Shown piece by piece: positions 44,049 through 49,328 of a stretch of DNA of 49,328 nucleotides. The translations under genes and the position numbers were made by a program. Below the pieces are notes generated by a model. The model did not search any database. It saw nothing but the letters and a program-made list of their open reading frames with translations, and had not been told where the DNA came from. The stretch's first letter is position 1. Each line of letters begins with the position of its first letter. Origin of the DNA: Armatimonadota bacterium (GTDB lineage: Bacteria > Armatimonadota > UBA5829 > JAUSEB01); assembly GCA_030649165.1 (NCBI GenBank), contig JAUSGG010000101.1, positions 1 to 49,328 on the forward strand, read 5' to 3'.

Positions 44049-45551
44049 CTATCCCTCCCTTACGGGCCGGTGCGCGAGCAAGGCCGAGATCGCGGCCCAT
44101 ATCGCCGCCAGCGCGAGGGCAATCGCCAAGACGAGTATTCTCGTGAACCGCGTCCCTTCCGAAAGCGGCAGGACCAGGCCCGACAGAAGGACCGCGGAAA
44201 CCTGCGCCGTGAGAGCGAGCGTTGCCGATTCCATGAAACGTCGCTCGTTCGAGCTTATGGCCCCCAGGCAAAGGAACAGGACGAAGACCTCAGCGGCCAC
44301 CGTGCCGATCACGAAGCCGAGCGCCGGCTTCATTCCCCATACCAGAGCTATTACGAGCGGAGCGGCGGCGGCGAACAAGCCTGCCGAGGCGGCCCCGACG
44401 CCCCGCCCCGCCGTCCCGTGGTCCGGCAGGATCGGGAAGAAGGACACCAGGAGGAACGGGAATATGACGCCAATGGCAAGGGTGACAAAAGTGTAGTGCG
44501 AGCGAAGGTCGAGCCCGGCCAACCCCGGCGAGTAGGTTTCCAGGAACAGGCGCAGAAGCAGGACACCGACGCCGATGAACATGGCGTAAACCAACGCTCG
44601 CGAGGGGTTCGAAGGCTCGTCCTTCGACCCGGCTGACCTGGAGGCGGCCGCCGCTGGGAGGACGACTGCCCAGCCCGCGAGCAGAGCTATTCCTACTCCG
44701 AAACCGCCGAGTTGGCGAAATGCGAAGGCGCTGAGCGCTACGACGGCGACTGCCGCCACGGCCGACGCGCGGATCGAAGACGCCGCGGTCGATGCAAGCC
44801 AGCCCACAAGCGCAAATGTTATTACGCCCGCGAGCGCGACCATGAAGACCGACCAGTCGGGGAAGAGCCGCCAGGACATAACCGCCATCAGCCCCAGCGT
44901 GATTACCGAAGCCAGCGTAGCGGGGATGGCCACTTTTCGTCCTTCGCGGGCTGTGGAGGCGGCCGCGAACTGCGCTATGATCACGACCGCCAGCGTCATA
45001 AGCGGCGCTCGCCACCAGAAACGTTCGGGACTGTTGTCGTAGTGAAAGACGCCGAGTGTAACCGTCGCCGCCAAAGCGACGGTTGTGAGCGTCCACACCT
45101 CGATGTCCGTTGACGCCGGCAACGCCGAGCGGAACAAAGCGCCGGCTATCACCGCGCCGATGACAAAACCAGCCAGAGCAGGCTGCGGGTAGTCTTTGAA
45201 AATCAGCAGCGTGACGGTCGTTCCGAGCAGCGCCAGGGAACAGGAGGCGACGGACGCTATTGCCGATTTCCAGGGCGTGTTAGTTATAAGTCTGGTCGAT
45301 CCCAGGCCGGCTAGAGCGCCGAGCAGGCCGCCGATCAACGCGCCCCATCCGAGCCGTTGTCCGGGGGAAAACGGCTCCTCCACGGGCCGCGTCAGAAGAA
45401 AGACGATAACCGCCCCGACTATCGTGAACAGGGCGATGATGAGTCCGTCCCTGCGCTCGTCTGCTTGCTTTTCATATCCGGCAAGCACGAACGCCAGCGC
45501 TGCGCCGAGCGCTCCTACCGCTAGAGCAATCCAGCCAAGTGATGTCTCCAC
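44049..45551 (-). CDS. polytopic membrane protein of unknown function
   Basis: 500 residues, almost entirely hydrophobic, with roughly 13-15 predicted TM helices and short loops (for example GWGALIGGLLGALAGLGSTRL, FVIGTVAAEVFVLFLCLGAI). No transporter motif or catalytic residue pattern is apparent, and I do not recognise the family. It is the first gene of a minus-strand unit with alpha-2-macroglobulin (4-base gap) and VanW. It may form or support an envelope assembly, which is inference. Confidence 0.75.
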   Translation of the reverse strand: METSLGWIALAVGALGAALAFVLAGYEKQADERRDGLIIALFTIVGAVIVFLLTRPVEEPFSPGQRLGWGALIGGLLGALAGLGSTRLITNTPWKSAIASVASCSLALLGTTVTLLIFKDYPQPALAGFVIGAVIAGALFRSALPASTDIEVWTLTTVALAATVTLGVFHYDNSPERFWWRAPLMTLAVVIIAQFAAASTAREGRKVAIPATLASVITLGLMAVMSWRLFPDWSVFMVALAGVITFALVGWLASTAASSIRASAVAAVAVVALSAFAFRQLGGFGVGIALLAGWAVVLPAAAASRSAGSKDEPSNPSRALVYAMFIGVGVLLLRLFLETYSPGLAGLDLRSHYTFVTLAIGVIFPFLLVSFFPILPDHGTAGRGVGAASAGLFAAAAPLVIALVWGMKPALGFVIGTVAAEVFVLFLCLGAISSNERRFMESATLALTAQVSAVLLSGLVLPLSEGTRFTRILVLAIALALAAIWAAISALLAHRPVREG

Positions 45552-45667
45552 GTCCGCCTCCTGACATGATCTTCAACAGGTACTGACGCTGGGAAGGCCC
45601 GATTTGTTTGCATCACAGACCGTCATCAGCGCCCTCGTTATACCGCGTACGGAGGAGAATTGCAATA

Positions 45668-45738
45668 GTTGGTTGATGGTTGTTAGTTGTTGGTTAGGTT
45701 CGTCCCATCCGTCCTATCGGTCTGATCCGTCCCATTCA
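45668..45738 (+). repeat. adjacent 7-bp and 9-bp degenerate tandem repeats in a divergent spacer
   Basis: Heptamers GTTGGTT, GATGGTT, GTTAGTT, GTTGGTT (45668-45695), then nonamers TCCCATCCG, TCCTATCGG, TCTGATCCG, TCCCATTCA (45703-45738). They lie in the 235-bp spacer between the membrane-protein and O-antigen-ligase genes. Confidence 0.85.
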
Positions 45739-45786
45739 GTCCGGCAGTTGACGCCCGCCGCACGGCGGCGGTAATATGCGGGTGGT

Positions 45787-48015
45787 ATGAAGAAAAGCCC
45801 CGCGACGAGAACCGCCCATGCGGCGCCCGACTCCCTACGCCAGCAAGCCGTTGAATGGCCGTTTTTCGCGCTGGCGGTCCTGGCCCCGCTCGCCTTCTGC
45901 ACGGGCGCATCCGCCCCGACCTCCGTGAAACTGCCCGTTATATGTCTTCTGGCCGTCTTCATGCTGATCGGGCTTTACGCGCGAGCATTTAGCGCCGACT
46001 GGCGGCCGGCCAGAAGCGCGCTTGTTTACCCGGCGTTTGCGATGTTCACCTGGAAGCTGATCGCGAGTGTTTACGGCGGTCACTTCTACTCGTCGGCGGA
46101 GCCGCTGCTTTATAGCGCGTTGTACCTCATCGTATTCGCCGCGGCGGCAGGTCTCCCGCGGAAAGAGGAACAAATCGTCAGAACGCTCCTGGTCGCCGCG
46201 CTTGCGGCGGCGCCGATAGCGATCATCGGCATATTCGAGCATTACGGCCTGCGTCTTTCCCTGCGCCAGGTTGTCGGACTCGGCAGGGTCCACTCTACAA
46301 TGGGCAATCCCACGTTTCTCGCGGCGTATTTTGCGCTGTTTCTGCCCGTGCAACTCTGCCTGTTCTTCACGATGGAGTCGCGGCGAATGCGGTGGGCGCT
46401 CGGCGCTTCGGCCGGCGTCACCTATCTGTGCGTCATCTGGACGTACACGAGGGGTATCTGGCTGGGCATGATGCTGTCGGCCGCGATGCTGGCGGTGCTG
46501 TTCCTGGCCACGGAGGCAAAGGCGCGGATACTCACGAGACGCAGGGACCTCGCGGCGCTGATCGCTGTTCTCGCGGCGATTACGGCGTTTGCCTGGGCGA
46601 CGCGGTCGGCTCCCGTTGACGACTCCGGAAAGGTTTCTGGAGACCTGAGTTTCGCCGGGCGAAAATCGGACCTGATCCGCAAGTCCCTGATGGGCGCTGG
46701 AATACAAATGTTCCTGGATCGTCCTGTTCTCGGATGGGGATTGGGCGGATACCGGGCCTATCAGATGAACTACATTTCGGGCAAGCCTGTCTTCGGTCAT
46801 TACGAAATGGGCGAGGACCACGCGCATAACGACCTGATAGAAACGGCTGCCGACCAGGGCGTTGTGGGGGTGGGGATTTACCTGTGGCTGATTGCCGCTA
46901 TCTGTCTCACTGCCGCGGCGGCGCTGAGGCGGGCAAGTCACAGTCCCGCGAGGTTATTGGCGTCGCTTGGCGTGATTGGTGGACTCGTGGCTTTTTTCCC
47001 CGATCTGATGGTCAACGTGAGCATTCACGAGGCGCACGTCGGGGTGTTTGTCTGGATGCTGTTGGGAGCGCTGGCGGCGCTTTCCGCTTCAACTGATAAG
47101 TCGGCAGCGGAAAAGCCGGTCGCCAGGCCGCCGCTGCAAAAGGCGGGGATTGCCGCCGCCGCGGTCGTGGTGTCGGCGTGGCTGATGTGGGGGGGCGCCG
47201 CGAGCTTTCTGGCCGACGTTCACGCGATGCGCGCCGGACAGGCGCGGGACAAGCGCGATTGGAATGCGTGGACGCGGGAGAACCTGATCGCCCTGAGGAT
47301 TTACCCTTACGCGACCCGATCATTGTACTGGCTCGGTCTGTCCTATCTGGAAGACGGCTACGCGGAGGACGCTCTGGCGGCGATGAAGGATTACCAGCGA
47401 AAGTACCCGCACGCGATGAGGATAGACTACGAGCTGGGCAGGGCGCACTTTCGGACGGGGGACTATAAACAGGCGGCGAGTTCGTATCAGACGGCGGCGC
47501 GGATGGATCCTGAGAACTTCCTCGCCTGGCGTGGACTCGCGGCGGCGTATTATATGACGGGCGACAGCGAAGCCTCGCAGCACGCGATCGCAAGAGCTGT
47601 CCTGTTGGGCAGCCAGGCTCGAATCGCTGGAAACTATGAAACGCCGCCTCTGCGCCCTCAGTCGGGGTTGGGTCACTATCTGATCGCTGACGATCTGATC
47701 CGGGCGGGACTGTACGCGGACGCGATCCCGGAGTTGAAGCGGGCCGCCCAGGAGTCCCCGGAACAGGCTGTGTATCTAACGGCGCTCGGCGCGGCATATT
47801 GGAAGACCGGGAAGCTGTCGGAGGCTGAGACCGCGCTCAGGCGCGCGACTGCGGCCGATCCGCGATCGACTGACGCTGTGGGCTATCTCGCTTCAGTGTA
47901 TCTCGAACAGGGCCGCAAGTCCGAGGCCAGGCGCGAATTGCTGAAGGCGATGTCGCTGACGCGCGACGAAACCAGGCTCGCCGGTTTCCGACAAATGCTG
48001 CGATTGACGCAATAA
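45787..48015 (+). CDS. O-antigen ligase/polymerase (Wzy_C/WaaL-like) with C-terminal TPRs
   Basis: 742 residues. The first 460 hold about 12 TM helices with the family region YTRGIWLGMMLSAAMLA. The ligase signature follows: FLDRPVLGWGLGGYRAYQMNY, then DHAHNDLIETAADQGVVGVG, with the H in HND near residue 344 on the large periplasmic loop. Residues about 510-740 contain TPR units (YELGRAHFRTGDYKQAASSYQ, LGAAYWKTGKLSEAETALRRA). Such proteins join lipid-linked glycans or polymerise repeat units at the outer face of the inner membrane. No glycosyltransferases are adjacent, so the acceptor cannot be named. Confidence 0.88.
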   Translation: MKKSPATRTAHAAPDSLRQQAVEWPFFALAVLAPLAFCTGASAPTSVKLPVICLLAVFMLIGLYARAFSADWRPARSALVYPAFAMFTWKLIASVYGGHFYSSAEPLLYSALYLIVFAAAAGLPRKEEQIVRTLLVAALAAAPIAIIGIFEHYGLRLSLRQVVGLGRVHSTMGNPTFLAAYFALFLPVQLCLFFTMESRRMRWALGASAGVTYLCVIWTYTRGIWLGMMLSAAMLAVLFLATEAKARILTRRRDLAALIAVLAAITAFAWATRSAPVDDSGKVSGDLSFAGRKSDLIRKSLMGAGIQMFLDRPVLGWGLGGYRAYQMNYISGKPVFGHYEMGEDHAHNDLIETAADQGVVGVGIYLWLIAAICLTAAAALRRASHSPARLLASLGVIGGLVAFFPDLMVNVSIHEAHVGVFVWMLLGALAALSASTDKSAAEKPVARPPLQKAGIAAAAVVVSAWLMWGGAASFLADVHAMRAGQARDKRDWNAWTRENLIALRIYPYATRSLYWLGLSYLEDGYAEDALAAMKDYQRKYPHAMRIDYELGRAHFRTGDYKQAASSYQTAARMDPENFLAWRGLAAAYYMTGDSEASQHAIARAVLLGSQARIAGNYETPPLRPQSGLGHYLIADDLIRAGLYADAIPELKRAAQESPEQAVYLTALGAAYWKTGKLSEAETALRRATAADPRSTDAVGYLASVYLEQGRKSEARRELLKAMSLTRDETRLAGFRQMLRLTQ

Positions 48016-48029
48016 TCAGGGGGAACAAT

Positions 48030-48614
48030 ATGACTTCCGAACAGTTTATGCACTCGAACTATGAGATTCGCAGGAAATTCCTCAAGCTATTTGGCGGTTC
48101 GTACTATATCCTGAATGGCCTGGGGGACGAGGTGATGTTCGCCAGCCTCAAGGCGTTCAAGCTGAAAGAGGATATTACGATCTACACAGGCAGAGATATG
48201 CAGACCGAGGTCCTGAAGATAAGGGCCAGGCAGATATTGGACTTTTCCGCCACGTACGACGTGACCGACGCCGCAACCGACGAGAAGGTCGGCGCTCTTC
48301 GTCGAAAGGGCCTCAAGTCCGCGTTCCTGAAAGACGAGTGGCTGCTCCTGGACAACCTCGACAACGAGGTCGGCGTTATCAGGGAGGACAATGCGCTCCT
48401 GGCGCTGGTACGACGCTGGCTCACGAACCTCATTCCGCAGAAGTATCATGCTGAGATGAATGGGAATCAGGTCTGCACGTTCAAACAGAACTTCAACCCG
48501 TTCTCCTTGAGGCTTGCTATAGACTTCTCCCCGGATATGAGGGGACAGCTCGACCGGAGGCTTGGGATTGCGGCGGGCATTCTGCTCAGTGCGATAGAGG
48601 GCAGGCAGCAGTAG
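48030..48614 (+). CDS. LURP-one-related (Tubby C-terminal-like) protein
   Basis: 194 residues folding as a LURP1/Tubby-type beta barrel: FGGSYYILNGLGDEVMFASLKAFK, ITIYTGRDMQTEVLKIRARQ, DEKVGALRRKGLKSAFLKDEWLLLDNLDNEVG, and a C-terminal hydrophobic helix (LDRRLGIAAGILLSA) that would thread the barrel. It has no signal peptide. Some relatives bind phosphoinositides or act as scramblase-like lipid proteins; the bacterial role is not settled. 14 bases after the ligase stop, with AGGGGG upstream, so probably co-transcribed. Confidence 0.85.
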   Translation: MTSEQFMHSNYEIRRKFLKLFGGSYYILNGLGDEVMFASLKAFKLKEDITIYTGRDMQTEVLKIRARQILDFSATYDVTDAATDEKVGALRRKGLKSAFLKDEWLLLDNLDNEVGVIREDNALLALVRRWLTNLIPQKYHAEMNGNQVCTFKQNFNPFSLRLAIDFSPDMRGQLDRRLGIAAGILLSAIEGRQQ

Positions 48615-48688
48615 CTCGGGTGTGTGATTGAGCTGTTCCAGCCGAGGGTATTGTCTAGTCTGATTCTGCGTAGACGGGAGGTTGACGC

Positions 48689-49153
48689 ATGCCAGTTGAA
48701 GGGCAAAAGGCTCCGGAATTCGCCCTAAAGGCGACGAATGGACAAACCATATCACTTTCGGAGTTCAGGGGACGTCGCAACGTAGTCCTGTACTTTTATC
48801 CTAAGGATGACACGCCCGGCTGCACTAAAGAGGCGTGTTTCTTCAGGGACATGCAAGCGGAGTTCGAGGACGTAGGAACTGTCATTCTGGGTGTGAGCAC
48901 GGACAGCGTGAAGAGCCACGAGAAGTTTGCTGAGAAGTACCACCTGCCGTTTTCGCTGCTGGCGGACGAGGAGAAGCGCGTCTCGACGGCCTACGGTGTG
49001 TACAAAGAGAAAAGCAACTACGGACGGACCTATATGGGTGTCGAGCGCACAACCTTCGCCATCGACAAGGAAGGCGTGATACGCAGGGTATGGCCCAAGG
49101 TGACTCTGGAAGGGCATATAGACGAGGTACTGGACTTCGTGAAACGCATGTAA
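48689..49153 (+). CDS. bcp: thioredoxin-dependent peroxiredoxin, Bcp/PrxQ type
   Basis: 154 residues, full length. The peroxidatic Cys45 is in [11 protein letters not shown] and the resolving Cys50 lies five residues on, the Bcp layout. [19 protein letters not shown] and the conserved Arg in VERTTFAID complete the active site. It reduces hydrogen peroxide and organic peroxides using thioredoxin. GGGAGG lies 7 bases before the ATG. Confidence 0.97.
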   Translation: MPVEGQKAPEFALKATNGQTISLSEFRGRRNVVLYFYPKDDTPGCTKEACFFRDMQAEFEDVGTVILGVSTDSVKSHEKFAEKYHLPFSLLADEEKRVSTAYGVYKEKSNYGRTYMGVERTTFAIDKEGVIRRVWPKVTLEGHIDEVLDFVKRM

Positions 49154-49186
49154 CAACCGACAACAACCAACCATCAACCACCAACC
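49152..49186 (+). repeat. 7-bp degenerate tandem repeat after bcp
   Basis: Units AACAACC, GACAACA, ACCAACC, ATCAACC and ACCAACC begin at the bcp stop codon and run to the edge of the insertion sequence. Confidence 0.8.
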
Positions 49187-49202
49187 GCGGGTCGTGTCAA
49201 TA

Positions 49203-49328
49203 TTAGTGTGTAAAATCAAGTTTGGGTGTTTCCTTCCAGTCGTTGTTTCTTTGCCAGAACAGGCCGTACAGAAGTCGGTAGCAGCTCTCCCTGTTCTGAA
49301 ATCCTGCCCAGCCGTAGGACCTGCTGCG
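49203..49328 (-). CDS. IS256-like transposase, C-terminal fragment (runs off the right edge)
   Basis: The last 41 codons of a minus-strand frame. GFQNRESCYRLLYGLFWQ followed by NNDWKET aligns with the IS256/Mutator-type transposase tail (GIFPNEASCLRL... EWETG). The stop lies within GTGTAAAA-containing DNA, as in IS256-family inverted repeats, so the IS end is probably near 49190. No target duplication can be judged from one end. Confidence 0.6.
   Translation of the reverse strand, partial: RSRSYGWAGFQNRESCYRLLYGLFWQRNNDWKETPKLDFTH

Noticed and set aside
38349-45551. Van-type antibiotic resistance cluster because of VanW
   Set aside because: No vanA/B ligase, vanH, vanX, vanS or vanR is present; VanW-domain proteins are widespread outside resistance clusters.

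Overview
The window looks like bacterial chromosome from an uncultured, fairly GC-rich lineage. It carries secreted carbohydrate-active proteins, a PEP-CTERM protein paired with a TIGR03790 protein, WG-repeat proteins, a bacterial alpha-2-macroglobulin and several URO-D/ADP-ribosylglycohydrolase-type genes. That mix fits Armatimonadota best, with Planctomycetota or Lentisphaerota as alternatives; this is inference from gene content, because there is no rRNA or other decisive marker. I found no tRNA, rRNA, CRISPR array or prophage. Both edges lie inside partial transposase genes (IS630-like on the left, IS256-like on the right), so the contig probably ends at insertion sequences.

Left part (1-9.7 kb, all minus strand). 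A two-gene Pycsar-type antiphage module (transmembrane effector, then class III nucleotide cyclase) has lost the 3' end of the cyclase next to the IS630-like gene. Then come rubrerythrin, two overlapping genes for secreted WG-repeat proteins (17 and 8 units), and a two-gene carbohydrate ABC importer of odd build: a solute-binding protein fused to a MalF-type permease, and a MalG-type permease with about 330 extra residues between its first two membrane segments. No ATPase gene is nearby.

Middle part (10-23.4 kb). A secreted GH-like protein with a CBM-like C-terminus (minus) is divergent from an S9 peptidase (plus). Downstream of the peptidase are a tandem ADP-ribosylglycohydrolase whose first half has lost its metal ligands, and a URO-D-like methyltransferase. 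These converge on a minus-strand four-gene set: GH4 glycosidase, SGNH hydrolase, secreted DUF6259-like GH, and a secreted paralogue of that GH lacking the catalytic barrel.

Right part (23.4-49.3 kb). A sigma-54-type promoter precedes a PEP-CTERM protein and a TIGR03790 protein whose domain is split by a beta-propeller. A UvrD-like helicase-nuclease is divergent from sbcD-sbcC, forming a DNA-end processing cluster. Then follow valS, a DUF4258/DUF2283 toxin-antitoxin-like pair with a frameshift, and a minus-strand unit of a polytopic membrane protein, an alpha-2-macroglobulin and a VanW protein. Last come an O-antigen-ligase/TPR protein, a LURP-one-like protein and a Bcp peroxiredoxin.

A layer of non-coding structure recurs through the window. 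Most gene junctions carry a degenerate short tandem repeat of 7, 8 or 9 bp with a different sequence each time. Three copies of a REP-like palindrome are present, one split by another short element. Repeat DNA forms the N-terminal codons of at least two genes (barrel-less GH paralogue and VanW).
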